A DNA stretch of 64,000 nucleotides from Ceratobasidium sp. AG-K (GCA_037039685.1 JAWNGF010000017.1:310001-374000); one strand, 5' to 3'. Counted from the first letter of the stretch, positions 44,244 through 56,195 are shown. Program-made: numbers and translations. The notes: generated from the sequence alone by a model not told the origin.

Positions 44244-47200
44244 ATGGACGATACAAAGAAGGAGGATCCGCATGAAGGACTTTGGTGGCACGAAGAACAT
44301 GTCACTCTCCCATTGTCACACCTCAAATTCGTCGGGATAAGGCCAGTGGCTTTAGATGGTCTTCCAGAGGAAAGAGCTGATAAGGCAAGCATTCACAAAT
44401 GAAATTTCTGAGTTCGAAGAGTTCACCCATTCCCACAGACGGTTCCTGCGGCATATGTGACCCAAGATCCCGCCCAGTCTCGAAGTGAAACTGGAGTATC
44501 GCGACATGAACAGGGGTTTCCGCATCAGCACGGGCACGATAGACTAACCTCCGATAAGCCTGGTGAAGAGTTAGCCCCCGACTCTTCGATATGGAGGATG
44601 TATTCAGAAGTAGCCAAGGAACATGATAGGGCTCTCGTCGAACGTCATAACAAGGATCTCGACACAATGTTACTGTTTGTATGTATTGAAACAATATTGC
44701 AACCGGGAAACAATCATGGCTAATAGTACCAACTCAGGCTGGTTTGTTCTCAGCTATCCTTACAGCTTTCCTGGTTGAATCTACAAACCTATTAGAGCCG
44801 GATTTGGCCGAAACATCTGTAATGCTCCTGCTTGATCTGGTTCGGTCTCAGCAACGCATGGAAACAGGGAATCAAGACATTTCCCTTGCACCAATTGAGC
44901 TTCCATACTTCAAGCCATCCGCCTCCGTGCGTTGGATTAATGCCCTTTGGTTCATGGCTTTGGCACTCTCGCTCGGGGCAGCCATGATGGCCATGCTGGC
45001 CAAAGAATGGCTTGAAGAGTTCGTAGCAGGCAGACCAACACACCCTCACCACTATACACGCGAACGACAAAGTCGCTTGGATGCTCTCACTTCCTGGAGT
45101 ACGCTGCGAATTATTGACTTCCTCCCCACACTCTTGCACTTTTCCTTGGTACTCTTTGCCTTAGGACTGATCTTGCACCTGTGGCGCTTGGATCGCATTG
45201 TTGCCCTAATATTGTCGATCGCCAGTGTAGCCCTCTTTATGTGCTATATGGTTGTTGTGGGATTTGGCGTAATCATGGAGCAGTGTCCATACCGAACACG
45301 CGTGTCAAAGTATTTCAAGAGGCTCTTGGACGAACACAACTCGAAGCATAATACCGAAGCACCAAAAACCGAGGCGCCTAATCCAAAGTGTAAAAAGCCT
45401 TTGGGTGGGAAAACCCCTGAGTTTGAGGGGATCACGACCCTTGACTTACGCGCGTTGGAGTGGCTTACTACAGCAGCAAGGGACCCGGGTGTTGGGGATA
45501 GTGCATTCCAAGCCCTAGCGGGTTTGAAAACTCGGGGGCTAAAGCAACTACATAACACAGAACCTCAAGAAATGGGCGAACCGGGCCCACAAGACAGTAC
45601 GGAGTGTCATGATAATCAACCCTGGAAACAACTTTGGACTCAGCTGCCATGGAGTGCCGGAAGTTCGGATTGCAACGGGAATCACAATCAGAGGAAGTCA
45701 TCCGTTGAAACCTCAGCCATTCTTGATGGTTATTGTGCAGTCGTACGCATGGGATTGGAAATAGTCAAGCGCCTTCGAATTGCACGCAAAACCTCTCCCC
45801 GTGAGCTAGCATTTTGCCGGGGGATCAACGTTGCGAGATATGCTGGTGCACTTCCTGAGATTTACCACCACGCCAACGAGTCCTTGAAGCAGTTCCAACT
45901 AGGACTGAAAGCCGAACACAAGAAACATCAAAATTGGACTAGACATCTAGAAAGTGTATGGGTACCAGAGTGGGTTCATGTTGGCCTGTACTTACTTACC
46001 ACATAGGTTAATTGTTTCAAGCAATCTGCCCTCCAAGCTTTGGACGAGATTTGGAATGACGAATGCCCACCGTTTACTACGGACGCATATGCGGAATTAA
46101 CAGCCGCTGAGCTTAAGTTGACTGTGGTCGTCGCTGGAGCCGAAGTCGACAAATACCCGGCTGGCCTCTCGGAAGACACAGAAGACGGTGCTTCACCATC
46201 TCATAGATCAGTCAGCATGCGGGCGTCATCAGCTCCGCACCTAGAAGTGCACAGTGGGCGACACTGGCCAACCGTGAAGGGGGCCCTTCGTCTGCTGAAC
46301 CTGAAATCGGGCCCCGAAACGCCTTCATCTATATTCATTCCGGACAGCACTCCTGTTAAGTTGTCGGATCTTCAGGCTCGATGCAGCCGAGCACTATGCC
46401 GAGCTGCGTTTCAGCTAGCCTTCCACTCGAACGGGCGTGCACCAATAGGAAACTTTTCTCTCATCAATATGCTGGATTCTATAAGCTTGCTTGGCGAGAG
46501 CCCCCTGTTAAGCTCAGGTTCACACATAATCACCCACTACCCCCAATACAATGATAGCTCCCCGACCACTATATATGTGCTAATATCGGGCGAGATCGGT
46601 TATCGTATCTTGGCGCCTCGAAATATTGGCGATGAGGATGCACTGCTCGCTGGGTTGACAAATATCCTCGGAAGCAGCTCTCTAAAGGCCGTACCCAAAG
46701 TTGAAACTGCTGCTATGAAAGCAATGGGATCAATTGCACCAAAGCTAATTGAGCAGTGGATAACAAAACAGCTTGGTCTACCTTATCCAGGCCCTGCAGC
46801 TCCGACCAATATATCTATCTCCGAACTTGATTCAAACTGGGAAGGATTTTACGAGAGCTGGGAGCTGCTTGACCACAACACAGCCAGCAGCCTTCTGCCT
46901 CACAATCGTGCCCGTATCGTCATCAAATATCTGATCAATATTGCTACTTTTGCGATGGCGTTCTTCAATCATGACGGCATCCATGAGTTACCTGACATCG
47001 CAATTAAAGCGCTTTATACCGGCGTTCGCGCCAGGTCCTCTCCGGAGACTTTGGACATGGCATACGACATGATTTCCGAGAGATGGATGCTCTTGGGACA
47101 ATGGCTTAAATCAATTGGTCGTGCTCGAAACCAAGGTTCACGTCGAAGGACTTGGAAGCGAGAAAGTAAAACGTATTTGCTGCGTTTGCTTGCAATCCAG

Positions 47201-48168
47201 AATCAATTAGAAACCCCACAAACTATCCTTCACCGGCTATTATGGAACATAGAACTCCATGCAGGCAAAGATACTCAAGAGATTTTCCTCACTATCTTAG
47301 AGGCAATGACCGAAGTACCGGGTCACAGAAACGATATGGAGGAGCTTCTCAGGGCAGTGCTTTCGTATGTCGATACACAAGGCGCGGACGGAAATTACGC
47401 AAAGTGTTTCACCCACATACCCAATGGTCTCGACTGCCTCATAAAGATTGGCTCTCACCCCAATCATAGCCAGTGCGCTTCGGAAACTATCGCGAACTTG
47501 ATCATCTCTTTGGTTCAGCGAGGCGGCAGGTGGATTGAGTCTGCTACTATTCACGGATTCTTGAAGGCCATCCTGTTTGTTATCGAACATCCCCCCTCGC
47601 AGTGGGATCCTCTTTCGGAGAAACTATTGCCGGTATTGGCCCAAACCCTGGAAAATTTATTCCAAGATCGTCTGTTCGGGTCTGAAGGCATGGTGTTTGC
47701 CTCGTTCAGCCGAAGGGTATTAAGAGCTCTCATTGATGAATCGGAGCGGATAAACGACTACAAAAGCCAAGAATCCTTCCGGCGTAGCCGAGAGATGGTA
47801 GAGAGAAAGATCAAGAAGGCGCTGGAGGTTGTGCACCACTGGACCAGAATTTCGAAATCCCGGAATGAGATATTGGATGAATCGCTCGATGATAAGATCT
47901 TGGACGTGAGTTCTACCCTGCCGTGTGAAGTATCCGTGAACTAAGGATGTCATTGACTTGCCATTAGGCGAAGGGGAAAGGAAACGACGAAGGACAAGGA
48001 GTCAACCGTGAAGACTCTGGCAAAGGGGGTGGTAATGAAGTTTGCGAGGAAGGTAGCGCGGAGGACAGTGAAGTGGGCAGTGGGAGTCTCGTCGCATGCT
48101 GCGATGAAGAAGACGAGTGCGGAACCAGCTCAGCTACTGGAAATCCGGAGGCGTATGCACTGATGTAA
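44244..48168 (+). pseudogene. DUF6535 transmembrane protein with an in-frame stop
   Basis: Exons 44244-44384, 44439-44678 and 44738-47905, plus a short last exon (47968-48168, or 47981-48163 with the alternative acceptor). The first intron has a GC donor (AAG|GCAAGC). The N-terminal part has the DUF6535 hallmarks: HNKDLDTMLLFAGLFSAIL, ESTNLLEPD and INALWFMALALSLGAAMMAM, followed by further hydrophobic spans (FLPTLLHFSLVLFALGLIL, VALILSIASVALFMCYM), so it is a membrane protein with about four spans. A long helical cytosolic region follows. In the same frame a TAG at 46004-46006 interrupts (YLLTT / stop / VNCFKQSALQALDEIW), and the frame then stays open for another 630 codons. This is most likely a nonsense mutation; readthrough is possible but unsupported. 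Function of the family is unknown; it is expanded in agaricomycetes. Confidence 0.75.
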
Positions 48169-48668
48169 ATAGAAGTAAAAGATCGCTTTATCTACGAGAC
48201 CGGATCGCTAGGAAGGGTGAGATAATCATGTGCGGGTAGGAGCTATACCGAAACAAGTGCTTCATGGAAAAGATGACAAGTTCTAAAAGCAACATAGTTG
48301 TATCATCAATGCGGAGTCAAAATGCGAGAGGCGCTACACTTGTTAGTGCTTTGGATTGTATACTAAAACTGATATACGGAAGCCCGTGAATGGAACGAGG
48401 AAACATGGATAAAGTCGGGCAAGAGTAAAAAGGAACACAGCTGCATGTATTTGGGATTCATTCGAGTCGTCAACACTCGAGAAAAGCGTTGAAGCACTTT
48501 CCTACAGGTGAAATATATGCGCCTCACGTGATATCCAACTCATCCCGTGGTACAGTACAACATACGATTACTCAACCAGATGTACAAGTACTGTATAATC
48601 CCATGCAAAGAAACTAGAAAAATTCGTACGTATAGCCTTATTCACCACTCTAAATGCAGTCCGTCCCT
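48169..48668. other. intergenic between converging genes
   Basis: 500 bases holding the 3' ends of the DUF6535 gene (+) and squalene synthase (-). Nothing recognised. Confidence 0.4.
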
Positions 48669-50488
48669 CTACTCGGCAAAGAAATACACGCAGGCAAACA
48701 CAATCCCACCCGCCAACGCGCAAACGCCCAAAAAGAATGCAGCGACCATGAGGATCAGCGCCCAGGGGAGACCCTCTTGCTCGACGGGCGCCTTGCCCGG
48801 GAGTCCCAGTTCGCGTCGGCGCGCGGCCTCGGCTTCGGCTTTGATCCTAGAGTCGCGCAGTTGGTCGCGCTTGATGATGCGCATACGGGCGTCGGTGGTG
48901 CTCATTTCGACCGAGGTCGAGCCAGGGTTGGCGGCGGATTGGGAGATGGTGATGAATGAGGGGTAGTGGTGTTCTGCCCAAGCTTCAATCTGCGCAAAAT
49001 GTTAGTCAAGGAAGAGTGGCGAGGCTGCGGACGTACTCGGCCACACGCAATTCCGATGCGCAAAAAGTTGGGATCGGCAGGGCTGGCTTTGGCGTGAATG
49101 CCACGTGCAAAGTCTCGGAACATGTATGCCACGTCGCGTGGGTTGGTGCTGTTCATGATCAACTACACGATGCGTTAGAACATGTTTCTTGTAAATGGAT
49201 CCTGTACATACCTTTACAGCCTGGCCCTTGCGAATCTTGACGTTCTTCCGGAACACGTCGGGGTTCATGAAGCACACCTCGAGGGTGGCGAGCGCCATGA
49301 CGGCCGGAATGGCGCAAAAGTTGAACACGGACTGGTTCTTGAGTAACGCGAGGTAGTCTAGCGCGTCTGTCGCGTGTCGGAGCGCGTCGAGGGTCATGGT
49401 CGACAACGTGAACATTGCTCTGTCGGCCGGGGAGCTCGTGCCCTCGGTCGACGATGGCTTGACCGGCCCGGCAGGTCCGACGGCGCGAACGAGGTCCTCT
49501 GGGGTCGCAAACCCGTACCACTCGCCCTTGCCAGGCGGGCGCGCCTTTTCACTGTGCTCACGCGAGTCCCAGATTCCCCAAAACTCGCGAGGCCAGAAAT
49601 AACGTTTTTGGTCGACGTCTTCACGCAAGTCTCGGAGGATATTCGTCTTTTGCAACAATAGACCCATCGAGTTGGAGAGCGTGAGCTGTTCGCCGAGCCA
49701 TCCTACTTCCTTGCCAGAGGCGGCAAAGAGGCGTGAGAGACCTTCACCGACGAGACCGGCGACATAGTGGCAGTACAAGTCGTAGTCTGCGACGGTTTCG
49801 AGGTATGGCGAGGGTTTGGGCTTGCCGGAGCTTGGGTCGTATTTTGCGACCAGTGCCTCGCGGTGAGCATAGTCGGCCATGCCGGTTTGCATTTTATGGC
49901 AAATGTCGGTTATAATTTCCCGATACCTAGATGAAACATTAGTCAAGCCAAATCAAATGGAGAATGTACGCACTCGGGCTTGAGTTGTCCCATCTCAGTA
50001 ATGACCTGGTCAAACTCTACGAGGAGTTGCCTGTCTTTTTCGTTGGGGCCGGATTCCTTGAATGTCCATCCGGGAGTGGACAGTTTTTCATGAAACGAGC
50101 GCAGAAGAGGTTGTTTCTTGTCGTCGGGAATAGTCATGTCGTCTTCAATGGTATCCAATCCGCGAAGGACGAGATAAAACATGCACACCTGGAACGAGCC
50201 GAGTGAGCCAAGTGGAGAAAAAACAAAGAAAACAAAGCGCAAATTCATGCTACGCACCATACGGGCCATGTCTCCCTCGAGCTCCTTAATAACCGCCGAA
50301 AAACTACGGCTGGTCATGTCCAAAAACTCCCAGCACCGGCGCATGCTCTCTCGGTCCCAACCGCTCGTCTCGTGCTCACCCTGGGCAGTAATATCCCGCT
50401 TGGATTCGTGCCATATTTTGTACTGTACGAGACTGCGGAACTCGTTGGGGTGAGTGCAGAGCAGGTAGAGGTATGCGGCGATGCCCAT
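48669..50488 (-). CDS. ERG9: squalene synthase (farnesyl-diphosphate farnesyltransferase)
   Basis: Five exons read leftward (50488-50258, 50188-49974, 49926-49212, 49162-49037, 48989-48669) encode 535 residues. The enzyme joins two farnesyl diphosphates to squalene with NADPH, the first committed step of ergosterol synthesis, at the ER membrane. Motifs in order: YKIWHESKRD at the N-terminus, the first aspartate-rich motif LRGLDTIEDDMTIPDDKK, YCHYVAGLVGEGLSRLF, and the second motif LLLQKTNILRDLREDVDQ with RYFWPREFWG. A C-terminal hydrophobic anchor (WALILMVAAFFLGVCALAGG) holds it in the ER. It is slightly longer than yeast Erg9 owing to an insert near residue 300 (PVKPSSTEGTSSPAD) and a charged linker before the anchor. 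The ATG chosen opens a conserved MGIAAYLYLL start. Single copy here and intact. Confidence 0.95.
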
Positions 50489-50642
50489 CGTAAGGTCGTA
50501 AGAGGAGGAAGATGGAAGCGAAATCGTATGACACGACGTGGCGCCCAAATAAAACAACCGCCGGGCTCTAACGAAGTTGATGGCACGTGGCCGGGTCAAC
50601 TCGATTGGGACGTAATGCCGCTTTATTGACTTGAGTTGGATA

Positions 50643-51252
50643 TTACAATTGCGCACGCGAACGAAGAAATTCCAAGAATGAAGGCGACGTAATGTCCTCA
50701 TAGTGGCTCAGCGCGTACTCCCGCTCGCCGTTTCCAGTCGTCGAACGCACGACCAAGCGAGCACCCTGCGAACCATTCAGAAGTACACCCGCCGGTTGAA
50801 TTGCATTGACGGCAGAGTCCAGCGACTCTGCAGTATCTCGACGCACACCGCCAACTTTAGAGCTGCCTGTTCCTCGGACAGCTCTGTCGTCTTGATCAAT
50901 ACCGTCATATTCAGAATGTCTTCGCCAAAGCTTGCCCCAAGCTCATAGACGCGAAACTCGGGAGCGTCTGGAAAGTTTCTCGTGTCATCGAGGTTCCTCA
51001 TTTCGTCCTTGGGATAAGCTGGCTCTAGAGTAAACGGACTGCCTATTTTTCCCCTGGACCAATCGGTTTCACGATCCACTTGTCCAAAGGAAACAGATGG
51101 CTGAGTAGGGCATTGACTGCGCCTGAATCAAAGTCATGGTTTTGGCTAGGGGAAACCATGTTGTTCAAACGGTTTATGAGTTTTTCGGGGAGCAAAGGTT
51201 GGTAGCTATCTGGATTAGCGCGTTGGTATCGAGCAGATGATGGGTTACTCAC
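50643..51252 (-). pseudogene. unknown-family protein, broken copy 1
   Basis: Three minus-strand segments line up with the three segments of the relic at 55.56-56.15 kb: LPEKLINRLNNMVSPSQNHD / DSGAVNALLSHLF then KWIVKP (51252-51050); FTLEPAYPKDEM, then NMTVLIKTTELSEEQAALKL (51040-50830); and AIQPAGVLLNGSQGARLVV / EREYALSHYEDITSPSFLEF (50810-50643). Each join needs a -1 frame change and no intron fits, because the homology is continuous. The family is not recognised; there is no signal peptide or membrane span. The shared break positions in both copies are unusual. It lies just upstream of the squalene synthase gene. Confidence 0.45.
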
Positions 51253-51726
51253 TGGCCATTCGCATCCATCGTAGCGCCTTGATGAAGGATTTCTACTTAA
51301 TCGACTCTAAAACCATGCTCCAGGTAGGTATTTCAGCTGGTATATACCACTAGCACATACCTTATTGATGGCTGTCGGGCGGCTGGTGTGCACAACATCC
51401 ACGGGGGGTTAAATACAAGAGACCAAGGACATGTCGAGCCACACGAGGCTGGCGAAAAGATTTGCACCTCCAAATGTTGGCCCAGGGTCCGCACGCATAT
51501 AAGGCAAGAACGCCTCTGCATCAGGCGAGTGGGGAAAACTTAGATAGCTATGTTCGCACTGTGAATTCGTAGATAATGGGCGCCGTAACAATCCAAGTTC
51601 AAGTCGCAAGCGAATCCGAACTCGAAATGAGCGCTTGGGAGCTCAAACGCACGTCCTCCGCTAGCTAGTGCCCCCAAGCACCGGTGTTAGCTTGCTGACC
51701 TAAGCATCATTTCCAACTTCGGGCGC
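51253..51726. other. intergenic
   Basis: 5' flank of the unknown-family relic, up to the LINE insertion. No feature recognised. Confidence 0.35.
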
Positions 51727-51740
51727 CTCGTGACGCATTC
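51727..51740. repeat. target-site duplication, left copy
   Basis: CTCGTGACGCATTC, identical to 52018-52031, bounding the LINE insertion. Confidence 0.8.
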
Positions 51741-52017
51741 TTTTTTTTTTTTTTTTTTTTTTTGAATACATCTTTAACGAGCTACATGAACACAAGGTCA
51801 AACCGCTCGGTGCCGAGAACGACACAACGTTCTGAAACAAAGGTAAAAAAGGAATGTCCACACAGAGGTAACGCGAGCACGGACAAACGAGAAAAACCCC
51901 CCGAAGGGCGTCGGAAAAGAACAAGAAGAACGAAACCCAAAAAAAGGAGATATTAAGAGAGCCCAAATGCCGATGAGTCCTTGATGAAGCTGGCCAGAGC
52001 CATGAGACCGGTATGCC
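51741..52017 (-). mobile_element. 5'-truncated LINE insertion with poly-A tail
   Basis: On the minus strand the 277-bp segment begins at 52017 and ends in 23 consecutive A (51763-51741). It is flanked by a perfect 14-bp direct repeat. This is the signature of target-primed reverse transcription. At its start it encodes GLMALASFIKDSSAFGLS and a stop, which lines up with the end of the other LINE tail in this window (LKPLFEFLQATGRFADLLR), so it is probably the last codons of ORF2 followed by a 3' UTR of about 200 bases. The perfect flanking repeat and uninterrupted poly-A suggest a young insertion. A retrocopied host mRNA is the alternative. Confidence 0.8.
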
Positions 52018-52031
52018 CTCGTGACGCATTC
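52018..52031. repeat. target-site duplication, right copy
   Basis: CTCGTGACGCATTC, identical to 51727-51740. Confidence 0.8.
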
Positions 52032-53593
52032 ATCACTAGATTGACCTATTAATCTCGACTACAATGACTTCCCGCCCACCACGGGGGTCGAAGCGCAAAG
52101 GCGGCACTGAGACCGCATAGAGCCTGTCTAGGAAGCTCAATCGGAAACCGTATCCCCCTTCTCGGAACGTTGGTACATTGGCCACTCAGTCACTTGGTGT
52201 CAGGCGCGCTTCCCCCGGTGCATCCTTGGCTTCAGGTCCAATGTTTGTTTTATTTTTTCTCACCTGAAAGGTCGCCAATTGATGACTTAATATGTCTACG
52301 CGCATGGGTATTTGTGGCGTCGCCTGGGTTCTTTGCGATACCAAGCACCACGGGTAGCGAAGGGGGCAAATTGGGGAAGGAATTCACCTGCACCTGTACT
52401 TCATCCACGTGCAGCGGTCTATTCATAATGTAGTGCTCAGGGAAAAACATGGGTCTGTCTGCACGATATAAGATGTCTTGATCTTGCGGTCTGATAGGTT
52501 TTACTGGATGGGCTGGCGGCGATCCGGAATGCGCCGCCAAAGTGCGTTTGTCTACCTTTCTAATCATATAGTGCTGCTCCCCGACATCAAATGGAGTTTC
52601 TGGGCTGACTGGAAGGTCTCACGTCCCTATTATTATCTGCAGCATCGGAGCTGGCCAGGTCTTCAGCCAGACAGAGTATGGTCCCAAACCTTGTCCAAAT
52701 AGCAGATTTCCTCCTGGGGGTTGTGTCCAGTCCTGTGAATCAGCAACGCGAGTCTTTTCCATCTCTACCTCACCGCAGTGAACACCCTGGCTCATGCGGA
52801 GCAGCCATGGAACTGAATGATAACCCCACTTCTATAGGCAGGTATGGTCACTTATATTATGGTCACTTATATTTTACTACGTGTGATTTCCCACATATAC
52901 TCTTCCTACTAACAGAAAGCGCGAGAATAAACGTGACGCAACTTCGAATCAAACGGAGGGATGTGATGATGTAATAAGCTCCCTTGCATTTAGTACGCGT
53001 CTCCCCCGCCAGACTGCCGTTGCTCCTGTTCCTTTTGCTTCAGATGTACCTGCTAGTGGTAATATTAAAAACACGTATGGCCTTGAAATAGCCCCCGGGA
53101 CGTGTCATGGTAATACGCGGCGGCCTCGCATTCTATTCACGGATATTAGCGAATGAACCTGTGCTCAGCCTTTCGGAGTACCCCAAAAGTCCGCCTCGTC
53201 CTCATCGCGCCCCCAAAAACCTAGCAACATCGCGCCCAAGCTACCTGCGCTCTGACGGCTAGTTCGGGACTTCAGCTCCCTACACCCCACCCCACCCCAC
53301 CCCACCCCACCAGTCACTCGGGTGCCTTGAGTTTCACAACAACATTGACGTTGAGATACATTATGTCCCCTGTCCTTCGAGGTGCCGACGCGGCGGGGCA
53401 CGGCATCCAAACATAGTAAAACACATGCAAGTGTCAAGTGCCATTATGTAATCAATGGTTCCCCTTGTTCAGCACAGTAAACATTACACGCACATGTGGG
53501 CGCCAACCGAATTGCCACCCCCAGCGACCTGCCGCTTTGCCCTTGCCAACTTGCATGAAATCCGCGACCAAGTCTTGACGTTGAGTGCTCGAA
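52032..53593. other. intergenic, decayed sequence
   Basis: 1.6 kb with coding-like but broken stretches. Minus strand 52567-52250 has a frame of 105 codons with a plausible composition (KPIRPQDQDILYRADRPMF) but no family, start context or introns. A CCCAC microsatellite occupies about 53284-53311. No intact gene is supported. Confidence 0.3.
53284..53311. repeat. CCCAC microsatellite
   Basis: Five tandem CCCAC units with a partial sixth. Confidence 0.8.
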
Positions 53594-55027
53594 ATGAACA
53601 AAGGGAATCATCCAGATTTTGACCGATACTACGGCACGGAAAACACGCATCACGATATGTATGAACGCGATCCAACGTATTATTATCCAGATGGCAATGT
53701 CGTGTTTCTGGTCGGGGGGACGCTCTTCAAGGTATTGTGCTAATACCCAGCATTTATCAACTTTGGTCTGACGAATTGTAAGCTTCATGCCTCGTTAATC
53801 CTCCCGGTCGATTCAATTTCGCCTACAACTGGGAATAATGCACAGCAATATCCTCTTGGTGTGGATAGTCTACCGGGCAGGCTCACAGATAGTAGCGATG
53901 CAAATCCAATCCTACTCTCTCAAGTCACCACGAAACAGTTTCATAACTATCTTCTTGCACGGCTGGGTTGGTCAGTGCGATATTTCCTTAGTATTTCGAT
54001 GCTGCTGACATGAAATACGTTCACACTAAGCATCTATGACCCCGAGTTTTGCGCACTGTTTACAGACGCCAAGTCCAAGGAGAAACATACCCCAGACCTT
54101 CTAGTACGATTTCTGGATATCGCTGAAGTCTCGCGCCAATTTGGAATGAGCAAGTTCAAGGAATGGGCGATCTCGCAGCTTGAGCTTGTTCTGGAGTCAA
54201 TGTACGAACTCGCTGAATGCAGCTGGGAAAAATCCACTCTACTCAGTCTGCATTCCTGTGCAAGCTCAAGTGGATGCCCAAAGCTTAACTCATTGGTAGC
54301 CAACTTTATCCAGTATTTCATCAGCATTTGGACAGTTCCAGACAACCGACCAACGGGGCAAGAGCATGCGGCTTTCAATCTCAACACATGTGTACAGCTC
54401 TTCAAAGATCCAAATCTTCCCAACGACGCTCCTGCTCTATTTGGCTGTGCATTTGTGTCCATCCTGTCGCTTGGTCATCGTTCCGTAGCATGGACTTCAA
54501 CTGTCACACGTGGTCAAAGGGCGGCGCTACATTTTGCTCAAGTTCAGCTTATCACACTGTCCGGGGAACTGGAACATGTTGGATGGTTATGGGGCGAATA
54601 CCCCTTGCAACTCATTGTTTGGACCTGTAAGCAGTGTTATGAGGAGTTTATGAGCTTGTGGCAGGAATCGTTCAGAAAACATGTGGCTCCGGATCTGCGA
54701 TCTGACGTACCTCTGAAGGGTGCAACGGCGCTTGCCCGATTACCACAACACCGACGGCAATTTTTCAATAGGTGGAATCCGGAGTTTGCCCCCCACGGAG
54801 CTACGCCCGTGCCGTTGCACCATAGCGTTAGTATATTCATGCCCAACGAAACCTATGTGAAGCTTCATTCTTCGCCACACGCTTTACCCCATAACCTGCC
54901 GGGAGACACTCGACCTAGGGCTAGGATAAGGTGTACGGAGCCCGAGTGGCCTTTTGGCTATCTTGATTATCACCTTCAGCTGGTGTACAAAGAACTGGCA
55001 ATGCGTTACCGGGATATTGCTTTGTAA
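53594..55027 (+). CDS. BTB/POZ-domain protein
   Basis: Three exons (53594-53731, 53783-53970, 54031-55027) encode 440 residues. The N-terminal domain has the BTB core pattern, YYYPDGNVVFLVGGTLFKLH followed by ASLILPVDS, with the typical first strand, 'F..H..ll' helix and an intron at the same place as in many basidiomycete BTB genes. The remainder is helical and includes FLDIAEVSRQFGMSKFKEWA, a BACK-like segment common in this family. BTB domains mediate dimerisation and often adapt substrates to Cullin3 ubiquitin ligases; this large agaricomycete subfamily has no known function. There is no zinc finger or Kelch repeat. It lies in a repeat-rich neighbourhood but is intact. Confidence 0.82.
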
Positions 55028-55559
55028 GTTGCCTGCTTTGACAGTGAATTCATCAGATGAACTCACGAGCTGATGATACAGAGACTTGAACTACGTCCGA
55101 TAACTGTAGTTTACCTTATAACCGGAATGAGAATTCATGTCATCTCTGCAGATATCCAAGCAATCTGCATCCGTAGTTGCGCACTATCTTCCATGGGTCT
55201 TGCAGCACCATCAATACTGGTATATCATAACGTGCACTTCGCACAAGTGGGTTTGTAAAGTAAGGAGAGATTATTAGCATGGGCAAGCTCGAACATAATG
55301 GGTTCCCTGTTATTGTGGCGTGACTCGGGTGGCCTTGTTTGCTTCACGAGAGCTGAGAAACGCAAAATGAAAGTATATTTTTGGGCGCGTTGCTCTCCTC
55401 CAATATCGCAATGGAGGGTCTTCGCCATGTAAAATACGGATAGGCGCACCGTAGCCCAAAGACCAAATCGTGACTTATTAATAACTGGCATTGCAATTCC
55501 ATTATCTTCATTAACTAGACAACACGAATCGTGTATGGATAGCATATCACGCTTGAGCG
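55028..55559. other. intergenic
   Basis: 530 bases, 3' flanks of the BTB gene and of the unknown-family relic. Nothing recognised. Confidence 0.35.
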
Positions 55560-56150
55560 CGAGCATGCAGGAATCCTAAAAACTCGGGAGACATGATATT
55601 GTGGTACGCGCTCAATGTATACTCCGGCTCGTTCCCCTAGGTCGGATGAACCTCCAACCAAGCACCCTTGTGTCCATTCAAAATAATAACCACTGGCGCA
55701 GGCGTATCCGCAGGAAGATTCACTGATGTGGCAACGTCTCGACCCACTTGACGAGCGTCAGAATCGCCTGTTCCTCCGATTCCCACATTGTCTTGACCAG
55801 CACTGCCAGATTCGGTATATCCCTTGCCACGTACTTCCCGTCCTAACAATGAAGGTATTCGGACACTCGACTTGGCGTGTGGTGACTTTTGCCCCGTATG
55901 GAGGTAGGGTCATGTCTGGATCGGCTGGATCGCAGGTGTATGTTTGGACATTTCGAGTCCCCGGGGTACAACCATCCATTTGCGTTGACCTGGGTGGAAT
56001 ATGGCGTTGAAGAGGGTGTTGATCGCACCCGAGTCAACATCGTCGTTACTGCGAGGGACGACTTGGTTGTTGAGGCGAGCGATGAACCATTCGGGAAGAG
56101 AGGCTGCGAGCAACTTGGATGGTTAGCGCGAAAGTAGGCAATCAAGCCGC
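55560..56150 (-). pseudogene. unknown-family protein, broken copy 2
   Basis: This is homologous to the relic at 50.64-51.25 kb. Segments read leftward: LPEWFIARLNNQVVPRSNDD, VDSGAINTLFNAIF and KWMVVPRG (about 56113-55975); YTCDPADPDMTLPPYGAKV (about 55950-55890); DIPNLAVLVKTMWESEEQAI (about 55815-55750); PAPVVIILNGHKGAWLEV (about 55705-55650); and EPEYTLSAYHNIMSPEF then GFLHARAQ (about 55635-55560). At least four frame changes are needed, two at the same places and in the same direction as in copy 1. The family is unknown. Confidence 0.45.
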
Positions 56151-56182
56151 CGCATGCCTAGGAGCTGGCGCCATCGCACCAC

Positions 56183-56195
56183 GGGGGGGGGGGGG
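56183..56195. repeat. G13 homopolymer
   Basis: Thirteen consecutive G, just beyond the 5' end of the unknown-family relic (on its minus strand). Confidence 0.8.

Noticed and set aside
46004..46030. A tiny intron to remove the DUF6535 stop
   Set aside because: Any GT..AG pair here would be 21-34 nt, below the intron sizes seen in the window, and would shift the frame.
51741..51956. Coding frames through the poly-T tract
   Set aside because: They are the poly-A tail and 3' UTR of the LINE insertion.
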